In this document: in pieces, positions 1 through 5,716 of the stretch
How positions within the stretch are numbered: position 1 is the first letter of the stretch
How the letters are laid out: each line of letters starts with the position of its first letter
Origin: SIG450 sp045658425
GTDB lineage: Bacteria; Bacillota; Clostridia; UMGS1840; HGM11507
Assembly: GCA_045658425.1 (NCBI GenBank)
Contig: JAZOVB010000092.1
Location: forward strand, 1 to 14,354
DNA: 14,354 bases
Reading direction: 5' to 3'
Translations under genes and position numbers: made by a program
The notes under the pieces: model-generated
What the model saw: only the letters and a program-made list of their open reading frames with translations
Database searches by the model: none
What the model was told of the DNA's origin: nothing

Positions 1-40
1 TTATACTATTGATATTATTGTAATATTTTATTCTAAAATA

Positions 41-76
41 AAACCTCCGCTTGTTTTTACAAGCGGAGGTTTTTTT
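41..76. terminator. Bidirectional intrinsic terminator
   Basis: Perfect 14-bp arms (41-54 and 59-72, core CCTCCGCTTG) enclose a TTTT loop. A T-run follows on the plus strand (70-76), and on the minus strand the hairpin is followed by TTTATTTTAG. It lies just downstream of the minus-strand radical SAM gene and can also stop a plus-strand transcript entering from beyond the left edge. Confidence 0.9.
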
Positions 77-88
77 GTGTTGTATAAA

Positions 89-916
89 TTATTTAAAACG
101 CTGTGCGTAGGCACATCTTGTACAAAGGTCCTCACAGGCTAAACGGTTGTTAAAACCATTAACCATTGATGTGGCTCTTTTAGAACTGAGGATATCTTCA
201 ATATTTTCTTCAAAAATATTACCCAGAGCGATACATCCGTCACTATCAAGACAGCAGGGCACAACAGTACCGTTTGAAAGAATACCGAAATGGTCACGAA
301 GTCCGTAACAGAACACATTATTCCCTTGAACATCGGCATCTTTATCAGGCCAACCAAAGCGTTCTCCATACTCTAAGAACAAGCGGTCACGAATGCGCAA
401 ACCCTTTGTATTTGGAGTCCATTCGCCCTTAATAACATTTTTTAAAAATTCTATAGCCTTAGCGTTCTTGCCGTTGTCATAGCCATTGTTCCAAAGTCTT
501 AACACAACAATTATTCCTTGCTCATTGGCGAATTTTGCAAACTCGGCAACTTCGGTTAAATATTTTTGGTGTAAGGAGGTTTCATCACCCTCAAAGCTGT
601 GAAGTGAAATACTTACCTTATGCACTTTTTGGTCTATTAGAATATGTCCTTTTTGCTTAAGTAAAGTACCATTGGTGGTTATAACCGATTTAAACCCCAT
701 TCGGGTTGCAAGTTTGATAAAGTCTTCTAAATCCGGGTGTGTCAACGGCTCGCCCATGAGGTGATAATAAATATATTCTGTATGGGGCTTTAATTTATTA
801 AGAATAGTCTTAAACTCTTGATAGTTCATTCTTTTGGACGGTCTTTTTGTGCCATGACAAAACGAACAATTCATATTACAAATATTTGTTATTTCAACAT
901 ATACCCTTGAATACAT
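89..916 (-). CDS. Radical SAM/SPASM domain protein
   Basis: 275-residue radical SAM enzyme. The CxxxCxxC motif that binds the 4Fe-4S cluster and SAM is at residues 13-20 (CNMNCSFC), followed by a GGEP-like MGEP at 54-57 and a TTNGTLL beta-strand at 80-86. The C-terminal region is a SPASM-type auxiliary-cluster domain with Cys 203, 221, 222, 228, 261, 265 and 268. Such proteins modify peptides or proteins, or mature enzymes, but the substrate cannot be read from the sequence: no short precursor-peptide gene or partner lies next to it. Start ATG is preceded by AAGGGGTG at about 6 nt, and a promoter lies at 945-973. It is divergent from the padR operon and ends at the hairpin at 41-72. Family assignment is firm; function is open. 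Confidence 0.9.
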   Translation of the reverse strand: MYSRVYVEITNICNMNCSFCHGTKRPSKRMNYQEFKTILNKLKPHTEYIYYHLMGEPLTHPDLEDFIKLATRMGFKSVITTNGTLLKQKGHILIDQKVHKVSISLHSFEGDETSLHQKYLTEVAEFAKFANEQGIIVVLRLWNNGYDNGKNAKAIEFLKNVIKGEWTPNTKGLRIRDRLFLEYGERFGWPDKDADVQGNNVFCYGLRDHFGILSNGTVVPCCLDSDGCIALGNIFEENIEDILSSKRATSMVNGFNNRLACEDLCTRCAYAQRFK

Positions 917-944
917 TATATCACCCCTTTCTCATAGTTTATAT

Positions 945-973
945 ATTGTACCACACTTTTTATAAAATGTCTT
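945..973 (-). promoter_or_regulatory. Promoter of the radical SAM gene
   Basis: Read on the minus strand: AAGACA (968-973), 17-bp spacer, TACAAT (945-950). The -35 is weak and the -10 good. The distance to the ATG at 916 leaves a short leader. Confidence 0.5.
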
Positions 974-997
974 TATAAAAATTATTTTAATACTCTG

Positions 998-1021
998 CAG
1001 GTTTTTGAAAACCTGTTTTTT
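998..1021 (+). terminator. Orphan terminator-like hairpin before padR promoter
   Basis: CAGGTTT (998-1004) pairs with AAACCTG (1009-1015) around a TTGA loop and is followed by six T (1016-1021). The structure is canonical, yet no plus-strand gene lies upstream within the window. It ends one base before the -35 box of the padR promoter, so it would insulate that promoter from read-through. Confidence 0.6.
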
Positions 1022-1022
1022 C

Positions 1023-1051
1023 TTGACAAAAACAATACTTCGTGATATGAT
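1023..1051 (+). promoter_or_regulatory. padR operon promoter
   Basis: Consensus TTGACA (1023-1028), 17-bp spacer, TATGAT (1046-1051). The start codon at 1076 follows a strong GGGAGG ribosome binding site at about 1064-1069. Confidence 0.85.
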
Positions 1052-1059
1052 GTATTACG
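1041..1059. promoter_or_regulatory. Inverted repeat over the -10: candidate PadR operator
   Basis: CGTGATA (1041-1047) and TATTACG (1053-1059) are inverted copies with 6 of 7 bases complementary and a 5-bp spacer. They flank and overlap the -10 of the padR promoter, where a PadR autorepressor would block RNA polymerase. Binding is inferred from position and symmetry; the site does not match the ATGT/ACAT pattern described for some PadR proteins. Confidence 0.45.
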
Positions 1060-1075
1060 CAAAGGGAGGTATAGT

Positions 1076-1396
1076 ATGGATATTCAGTTAAAACGAGGAC
1101 TTTTAGATGTATGCGTTCTTGCTGCTATTAAAAGCGAAGATTCGTACGGATATAAAATTATTAAAGATATGAAGCCGTATATTGAGCTTTCTGAATCTAC
1201 TTTATATACTATTCTCAAACGCCTTGAAACGGCAGATATGCTTACTGTTCGCACTGCTGAACACGGCGGCAGACTTCGTAAATATTATCATATTACCGAT
1301 ATTGGGAAAAAGCGTATTGAGGATTTTAAGGATGAATGGAGAGAAATACTATCTATTTATCAATTTGTAATTAAGGAGGATGAGGTAAGTGAATAA
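1076..1396 (+). CDS. PadR family transcriptional regulator
   Basis: 106-residue winged-helix repressor of the small PadR type. Visible hallmarks are an N-terminal helix LKRGLLDVCVLAAI, SYGYKI at 23-28, the recognition helix region ESTLYTILKRLE (40-51) and the wing with GGRLRKYYHIT (64-74), then a C-terminal dimerisation helix. It is the first gene of a three-gene operon with HAAS and DUF4097 genes. In Firmicutes this arrangement is common, and the PadR protein probably represses its own operon in response to an unknown, perhaps envelope or drug-related, signal. The ATG has a strong AAAGGGAGG site. Its last 8 nt overlap the next gene. Confidence 0.93.
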   Translation: MDIQLKRGLLDVCVLAAIKSEDSYGYKIIKDMKPYIELSESTLYTILKRLETADMLTVRTAEHGGRLRKYYHITDIGKKRIEDFKDEWREILSIYQFVIKEDEVSE

Positions 1397-1988
1397 ACAG
1401 GAATTTCTTATGAATTTGCATAAAGGATTATCGGGACTCCCCAAGGACGATATTGAGGAACGCCTAAATTTTTATAGTGAAATAATAGATGACAAAGTGG
1501 AAGAAGGCGCTTCTGAGGAGGATGCGGTAGCGGGAATAGGTGATATTAACGAAATTATATCCCAGATTATTGCAGACATCCCCATTACAAAGCTTGTAAA
1601 AGAAAAAATCACACCAAAGAAAAAACTTAAAGCCTTTGAAATCGTACTTTTAATACTGGGCTCTCCTATATGGTTTTCTTTACTTGTTGCCGCATTTGCT
1701 GTAATTCTCTCACTTTATGTCTGCCTATGGTCTTTAATAATTTCCTTGTGGGCTATTTTTGCCTCGGTTATTGGCTCGGCTATAGGAGGTATAATAACAG
1801 GTATTTGGTTTAATCTGTATGGCAACGCACTTACAGGAATTGCTATGTTGGGCACAGGTTTTGTTTGTGCAGGGCTATCGATTTTCCTGTTTTTTGGCTG
1901 TAAATGGGCAACAAAAGGTATTTTATTACTTACAAAAATTATTGTCTTGGGCATTAAAAACTGTTTTATTAAAAAGGAGGAAGCATAA
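1389..1988 (+). CDS. HAAS/DUF1700 domain membrane protein
   Basis: 199 residues. Residues 1-60 form the HAAS (DUF1700) helical domain (MNKQEFLMNLHKGLSGLP, then the acidic EEGASEEDAVAGIGD). Residues from about 84 to 190 are strongly hydrophobic, with at least three membrane segments separated by small-residue-rich stretches. HAAS domains are typically encoded beside padR and are thought to couple that regulator to membrane proteins; the mechanism is not established. The start is GTG at 1389, with AAGGAGGA at 1373-1380 about 8-9 nt upstream, and the gene overlaps padR by 8 nt. Its stop overlaps the next start as TAATG, indicating translational coupling. Confidence 0.88.
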   Translation: MNKQEFLMNLHKGLSGLPKDDIEERLNFYSEIIDDKVEEGASEEDAVAGIGDINEIISQIIADIPITKLVKEKITPKKKLKAFEIVLLILGSPIWFSLLVAAFAVILSLYVCLWSLIISLWAIFASVIGSAIGGIITGIWFNLYGNALTGIAMLGTGFVCAGLSIFLFFGCKWATKGILLLTKIIVLGIKNCFIKKEEA

Positions 1989-2893
1989 TGAGTAAACAGG
2001 TAAAAATATGGCTTATTATAGCAACCTCTCTTATACTTACCGGAGCTATAGTTTTTGGAGGCGTTATGATGGTATATAAATGGGATTTTACCAAATTATC
2101 AACGGTTAAATATGAAACAAATGAATATGAGATAAATGAAGATTATAAAAATATATCTATTTCTACAGATACCGCTGATATTGTTTTTATGCCGTCAATA
2201 GACTCAAAATGCAGAGTAGTTTGTTTTGAGGAAGTAAAACAGAAGCATAACGTAAAAGTGCAAGACAGCACTCTTATGATAACTATTGTGAATACAAAAA
2301 AATGGTATGATTATATAGGTATTTCACTAGGGACACCAAAAATAACAGTATATCTGCCCGAAAAAGAATATGGCACGCTTTTTGTAAAGGGAAATACCGG
2401 GGATGTAGAAATACCTAAGGAATATGTTTTTGAAAATATTAATGTTAAATTAAGTACAGGATATATCACTCTTGAGGGTGTAACAGCCAATAATGTTGAC
2501 CTTTCTACATCCACCGGTGGAATTTCTGTATCTAATATGAGTTGTGCAGAAGAATTAAAAGTAAAAGTAAGCACAGGAAAATGTACACTTAAAGATATTA
2601 CCTTAAACACCTTTATTACAAAGGGCAATACAGGAGATGTTTATTTAAGTAATGTAATCGCACTTGAAAAATTTTCTATTGAGAGAAGTACAGGGGATAT
2701 AAAGCTTGAAAATTGCGATGCAAATGAGCTTTTTATAAAAACCGATACCGGTGATGTTAGAGGTAGTTTGCTTACCGATAAGGTGTTTATTGCCAGAACC
2801 GATACAGGCAGAGTTGAAGTTCCCAAAACAGTAACAGGCGGCAAATGCGAGATAACAACTGATACGGGAAATATTAAAATTGATATAAAATAA
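1988..2893 (+). CDS. DUF4097 family beta-solenoid protein
   Basis: 301 residues with a short cytoplasmic N-terminus, one membrane/signal-anchor segment (about 8-29) and a long extracytoplasmic part. The part after residue 130 is a repeat with an (S/T/N)TG-hydrophobic motif at TG positions 137, 157, 176, 196, 215, 235, 254, 273 and 293: nine turns of 19-20 residues, typical of the DUF4097 beta-strand repeat. No catalytic motif is visible; the family is usually regarded as putative adhesin or envelope-stress partner of PadR/HAAS. Start ATG is read from TAATG at the end of the HAAS gene, with AAGGAGGAA upstream. A perfect hairpin terminator follows 2 bases after the stop. Confidence 0.88.
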   Translation: MSKQVKIWLIIATSLILTGAIVFGGVMMVYKWDFTKLSTVKYETNEYEINEDYKNISISTDTADIVFMPSIDSKCRVVCFEEVKQKHNVKVQDSTLMITIVNTKKWYDYIGISLGTPKITVYLPEKEYGTLFVKGNTGDVEIPKEYVFENINVKLSTGYITLEGVTANNVDLSTSTGGISVSNMSCAEELKVKVSTGKCTLKDITLNTFITKGNTGDVYLSNVIALEKFSIERSTGDIKLENCDANELFIKTDTGDVRGSLLTDKVFIARTDTGRVEVPKTVTGGKCEITTDTGNIKIDIK

Positions 2894-2895
2894 TT

Positions 2896-2927
2896 AAAAC
2901 CGCTGACAGAATTCTGTCAGCGGTTTT
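2896..2927 (+). terminator. Intrinsic terminator of the padR operon
   Basis: A perfect 32-bp palindrome beginning AAAACCGCTGACAG and centred on GAATTC starts directly after the DUF4097 stop. The right arm ends in CGGTTTT. Its symmetry would let it work on both strands. Confidence 0.9.
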
Positions 2928-2986
2928 GTATAACATTTTTTCTTTTGTCTATATTATTAATGAATAATAATATATGAGAGGTAAAA

Positions 2987-3088
2987 ATGAATAAGCGTTT
3001 TGCAAAAATGGTTGTGTTTTTTTCTGCCATATTAACAGGTGTTTTGTTTTTAATTATTGTTATGGCTATTATTCTTGCGGTTTTTTAA
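2987..3088 (+). CDS. Putative 33-residue membrane miniprotein
   Basis: An ATG at 2987 opens a 33-codon frame ending TAA at 3086-3088. It begins MNKRFAKMVVFFSAILTG and continues as an unbroken hydrophobic stretch (residues 9-33), so basic residues precede a single membrane helix. GAGAGGT at 2976-2982 lies about 5 nt before the ATG. A possible promoter is TTGTCT (2945-2950), 17 bp, TAATAT (2968-2973). It sits after the padR operon terminator, so it would be transcribed alone. Its last 20 nt overlap the 3' end of the convergent GtrA gene. No homology is recognised. It may be a real small protein, or a chance frame in AT-rich sequence. Confidence 0.5.
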   Translation: MNKRFAKMVVFFSAILTGVLFLIIVMAIILAVF

Positions 3089-3488
3089 ATATGAATATTT
3101 TACTTATAATGTAGTTTAGTATTATTACAACTACTTGTGATACAGTTTTTATAATGAGAGCATCAAAATGTAAGTAACTGACAAAAACAAAAAGTATTGC
3201 TTCTTCTATTATAAGTGTAAATAGTCTGCCTAAATAAAACAAAAGTAACTGTTTTAAAAAACTTTCTTGCTTTTTATAGGAAAATACCCATTTTCGGTTT
3301 GTAACAAAGGCGAAAAATACTGCCGCTATAAAGGACAGGATATTAGCAATAAGCTCATCAAGGAAAATAACCTTTGAAAAAAAAGCAAAAACAGCAATGC
3401 TGATAAGTGTAGTAAAAAAACCGAATATGATATATAGTATTTGCTCTTGGTATTTATTGTAAATATCTTTAATTTTCATAATTGTCAT
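3069..3488 (-). CDS. GtrA family membrane protein
   Basis: About 139 residues with four predicted membrane helices, the GtrA fold (PF04138). Visible are ILYIIFGFFTTLISIAVFAF, a second segment ANILSFIAAVFFAFVTNRKWVF with the family's typical N(R/K)xWxF end, then two further helices. GtrA proteins are thought to flip polyprenyl-phosphate-linked sugars across the membrane. It overlaps the 3' end of the GT2 gene, which would make the lipid-linked sugar. The start is uncertain: ATG at 3488 follows purine-rich AGAAGAT; ATG at 3479 gives the commonest family N-terminus (MKIKDIYNKY); a GTG at 3506 lacks a ribosome site. Confidence 0.88.
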   Translation of the reverse strand: MTIMKIKDIYNKYQEQILYIIFGFFTTLISIAVFAFFSKVIFLDELIANILSFIAAVFFAFVTNRKWVFSYKKQESFLKQLLLFYLGRLFTLIIEEAILFVFVSYLHFDALIIKTVSQVVVIILNYIISKIFIFKKPQE

Positions 3489-4437
3489 TATCTTCTGTAC
3501 GCTCACTTACAATATAGCGAGGTCTGCCTTTTGTTTCCAGATATATTTTACCTATATATTCTCCGATAACACCAAGACTTATCATTTGTACACCGCCAAG
3601 AAAGCATAGAATGGATGCAAGGGAAGCCCAACCTGCAACAGTATTCCCTATAAATCGGCTTACAACCGACCAAATAATACCCACAATACTTATAAGTGCC
3701 ACAAACATACCAAAAGCAGTTATAAGTCTTATAGGTTTTATGGAAAGACTGGTTATGCCGTCAAAAGCAAGTGAGAGCATTTTGCGAAGAGGATAGTGGC
3801 TTTTTCCGGCCACGCGTTTAGTTCTTTCATAATAAACGCAGGTACTCTTAAAGCCTATCATAGGAAACATACCGCGAAGGAAAATGTTAACCTCTTTAAA
3901 ATCAGTAAAGGCATTAAGAACTTTTGCTGAAACAAGACGGTAATCTGCATGATTATAAACTATTTCTGCGCCCATTAAATTAAGGAATTTATAAAAAAGT
4001 TGAGCAGTACCTCTTTTAAATATTGTGTCGCTTTTGCGGTCTTTACGCACACCGTACACTACCTGAGCGCCGTTTAAATACTCATCTACCATCTCATCCA
4101 TGGCATTTATATCATCTTGACCATCACAGTCAATGCTTATAGTAATGTCGCACTTGTCCTTTGCTTCCATAAGTCCTGCAAGGAGGGCGTTTTGATGACC
4201 TCTGTTACGGCTTAGAGATATACCTTCAAAGTAGCGTTCGTTTTCAGATAAACTTTTTATTATTTCCCAGGTGCTATCTTTGCTACCGTCATTAATAAAA
4301 AGAACTCTGCTTTTATGGCTGATTTTTTCTTTCGCTGCCAAATCGGTTATTTTTTTCAAAAATAAAGGAGCGGTAACGGGCAGAACAGCCTCTTCGTTAT
4401 AACAGGGGATAATTATATAAAGTATAGGCTTTTGCAT
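3469..4437 (-). CDS. GT2 family glycosyltransferase (GtrB/ArnC/DPM1-like)
   Basis: 322 residues. N-terminal GT-A domain: YIIIPCYNEE (7-16), FINDGSKDST (47-56), SRNRGHQNALLAG (76-88) and the metal-binding DxD as SIDCDGQDD (101-109). Two membrane helices at about 236-258 and 272-296 follow, as in polyprenyl-phosphate glycosyltransferases. It probably transfers a sugar from a nucleotide donor to undecaprenyl phosphate on the cytoplasmic face, for surface glycan decoration. Overlap with the GtrA gene supports this. The usual D-A-D-L-Q is here D-C-D-G-Q. Start ATG at 4437 has AAGGTGG about 4 nt upstream, and the promoter is at 4468-4496. The sugar is not predictable. Confidence 0.92.
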   Translation of the reverse strand: MQKPILYIIIPCYNEEAVLPVTAPLFLKKITDLAAKEKISHKSRVLFINDGSKDSTWEIIKSLSENERYFEGISLSRNRGHQNALLAGLMEAKDKCDITISIDCDGQDDINAMDEMVDEYLNGAQVVYGVRKDRKSDTIFKRGTAQLFYKFLNLMGAEIVYNHADYRLVSAKVLNAFTDFKEVNIFLRGMFPMIGFKSTCVYYERTKRVAGKSHYPLRKMLSLAFDGITSLSIKPIRLITAFGMFVALISIVGIIWSVVSRFIGNTVAGWASLASILCFLGGVQMISLGVIGEYIGKIYLETKGRPRYIVSERTEDNDNYEN

Positions 4438-4467
4438 AATCCACCTTCTTTCACAATATCTGCAATT

Positions 4468-4496
4468 ATGATAACAAAAAATCCCTTTAAATTCAA
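4468..4496 (-). promoter_or_regulatory. Promoter of the GT2-gtrA operon
   Basis: On the minus strand: TTGAAT (4491-4496), 17-bp spacer, TATCAT (4468-4473), giving a leader of about 25 nt before the ATG at 4437. Confidence 0.7.
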
Positions 4497-4529
4497 TAGT
4501 ATATACAAAAGAAAAAAGTTGAAAAAATA

Positions 4530-4558
4530 TTGAAGAGTTAATTAAAAAGGAGTATACT
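4530..4558 (+). promoter_or_regulatory. Promoter of the amidohydrolase gene
   Basis: TTGAAG (4530-4535), 17-bp spacer, TATACT (4553-4558), 31 bp before the ATG at 4590. It is divergent from the GT2 promoter, with about 33 bp between the two -35 boxes. Confidence 0.75.
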
Positions 4559-4589
4559 AATTGTATATTGCTTTAAAAAGGTGAATTTT

Positions 4590-5381
4590 ATGCTTATTGA
4601 TTTTCATACACACTGTTTTCCCGATAAAATAGCAGAAAAAGCTATAGAAAAGCTATCCTTTGTTTCGGGAGGGCTTAAACCATATACAGATGGTACTATC
4701 GGCTCGCTAAAGGAGAATATGTCAAAAAGTGGTGTAGATATATCGGTTGTACTTAGTATTGCAACCAATGCTCACCAGCAACAAAGTGTAAATGATTTTG
4801 CGGCATCAATTAATAATATGAAAGATACCTTTGCTTTCGGCTCGGTTTTTCCTTACAGTGAAGATGTACTTGTTGAGCTTGAAAGAATTAAAGAGCTTGG
4901 ACTAAAAGGTGTAAAGCTGCATCCAGATTATCAGGGCTTTAATGTTGATGATATAAAGATGAAGCCTATATATAAAAAAATATCAGAACTGGGTCTTATA
5001 GCTATTTTCCACGCTGGAAATGACTATGGATATCCGCCTCCCTATGGTGCTACTCCCGAAAAAATGGCAACTGCCATAGAATGGTTTACTACACCTGTTG
5101 TTGTGGCGCATTGGGGCGGTGTTGGCTGCGGAGAACAGGTTTTAAAACATTTATGCGGTAAAGAAGTTTATTTTGATACTTCCTACGCCTACGGCACTCA
5201 GCCTAAATATTATTTTGAAAAGATAGTGGAAAAACACGGTGCAAACAGACTTGTTTTCGGTACCGACTGTCCTTGGCATACAGCAAGTATGGAAATGCGT
5301 CTTCTCAATTCCCTTAATTTGAGTAAAGAGGATATGGAGAAAATAACTCATAAAAATGCAGAAAAACTACTTGGAATATAA
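4590..5381 (+). CDS. Amidohydrolase family metal-dependent hydrolase
   Basis: 263-residue TIM-barrel hydrolase of the amidohydrolase-2 (PF04909) type, in the broad TatD/ACMSD-like superfamily. Metal and active-site residues are visible in order: HTH (6-8), KLHPDYQG with Lys109 and His111, FHAGND with His141, VVAHWGG with His174, and FGTDCPW with Asp226. These proteins act in the cytosol on amides, esters or carboxylates (decarboxylation); the substrate cannot be told. The start is ATG 4590 because AAAAAGGTG (4575-4583) is the ribosome site; a GTG at 4581 in frame would lie inside it. It is a single gene with its own promoter. The stop codon merges with a 16-bp repeat box at 5381. Confidence 0.88.
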   Translation: MLIDFHTHCFPDKIAEKAIEKLSFVSGGLKPYTDGTIGSLKENMSKSGVDISVVLSIATNAHQQQSVNDFAASINNMKDTFAFGSVFPYSEDVLVELERIKELGLKGVKLHPDYQGFNVDDIKMKPIYKKISELGLIAIFHAGNDYGYPPPYGATPEKMATAIEWFTTPVVVAHWGGVGCGEQVLKHLCGKEVYFDTSYAYGTQPKYYFEKIVEKHGANRLVFGTDCPWHTASMEMRLLNSLNLSKEDMEKITHKNAEKLLGI

Positions 5382-5424
5382 AAAAACAGAACCCTAGAGG
5401 CACCCTCCGTAAGGAATGTGCCTC
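5381..5424. repeat. Left copy of inverted 16-bp box plus hairpin
   Basis: AAAAAACAGAACCCTA (5381-5396) is followed at once by a hairpin: GAGGCAC (5397-5403) pairs with GTGCCTC (5418-5424), with CCGTAAGG inside. The 16-mer recurs exactly, inverted, at 8580-8595, also joined to a hairpin. Read on the minus strand it is hairpin, TAGGGTTCTG, T-run, so it could also stop minus-strand transcription. Read on the plus strand it has no T-run and would be a poor terminator for the amidohydrolase gene. Confidence 0.75.
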
Positions 5425-5639
5425 AGTTATATTCGCCAAACACCAATTATGACAAGAGAACTCGGCATATAAATTTACACCTTTAAATAAATTTATTAGA
5501 GCTTATTATCTTTTATTTAATAATGAAAAGCAAAAAATTCTAAATAAGAGAATACTACTACGGAATCCGTGGCGGTGGTCTTTTAAAGCTCAATGAATGG
5601 TTTTTAAATATTTGTAATTGCAAAATTTATAATTTTACC
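5425..5639. other. Non-coding gap inside the cassette's left edge
   Basis: Very AT-rich, with no credible reading frame on either strand. The only structure seen is an imperfect GC-rich hairpin at 5553-5577: ACGGA-A-TCCGT at the centre (5560-5570), extended by C-G, A-T and wobble pairs. GC-rich hairpins in AT-rich DNA are typical of remnants of small mobile elements, but no transposase remains. Confidence 0.4.
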
Positions 5640-5668
5640 TTGATAAATCAATAAATATGTGGTAAGAT
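5640..5668 (+). promoter_or_regulatory. Promoter of the fic-helicase cassette
   Basis: TTGATA (5640-5645), 17-bp spacer, TAAGAT (5663-5668). The -10 overlaps the first 12-bp tandem repeat, so repeats two and three fall at or just after the transcription start. Confidence 0.65.
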
Positions 5669-5699
5669 AATAAGCAAGATAATAAGCAAGATAATAAGC
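5664..5699 (+). repeat. Three perfect 12-bp tandem repeats
   Basis: AAGATAATAAGC occurs three times head to tail without a mismatch (5664-5675, 5676-5687, 5688-5699), directly between the -10 and the ribosome site of the Fic gene. Possible roles are a binding array for a regulator or a copy-number-variable leader. Confidence 0.9.
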
Positions 5700-5716
5700 G
5701 AGTTAGGGGAAATGAA

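Noticed and set aside
139..369. Minus-strand frame inside the radical SAM gene
   Set aside because: It is an alternate frame of the same strand fully inside the radical SAM gene, with no ribosome site of its own.
4581..4589. GTG start giving three more residues for the amidohydrolase
   Set aside because: The GTG is part of the AAAGGTG ribosome site for the ATG at 4590; family N-termini begin near (I/L)DFHTH.
4571..4600. TatD DNase identity for the amidohydrolase
   Set aside because: The pattern HTH...KLHPDYQG...HWGG...FGTDCPW fits the amidohydrolase-2 group better than TatD, which has different spacing and a conserved E.
5664..5699. CRISPR-like array
   Set aside because: Repeats are 12 bp, contiguous, without spacers and without cas genes.
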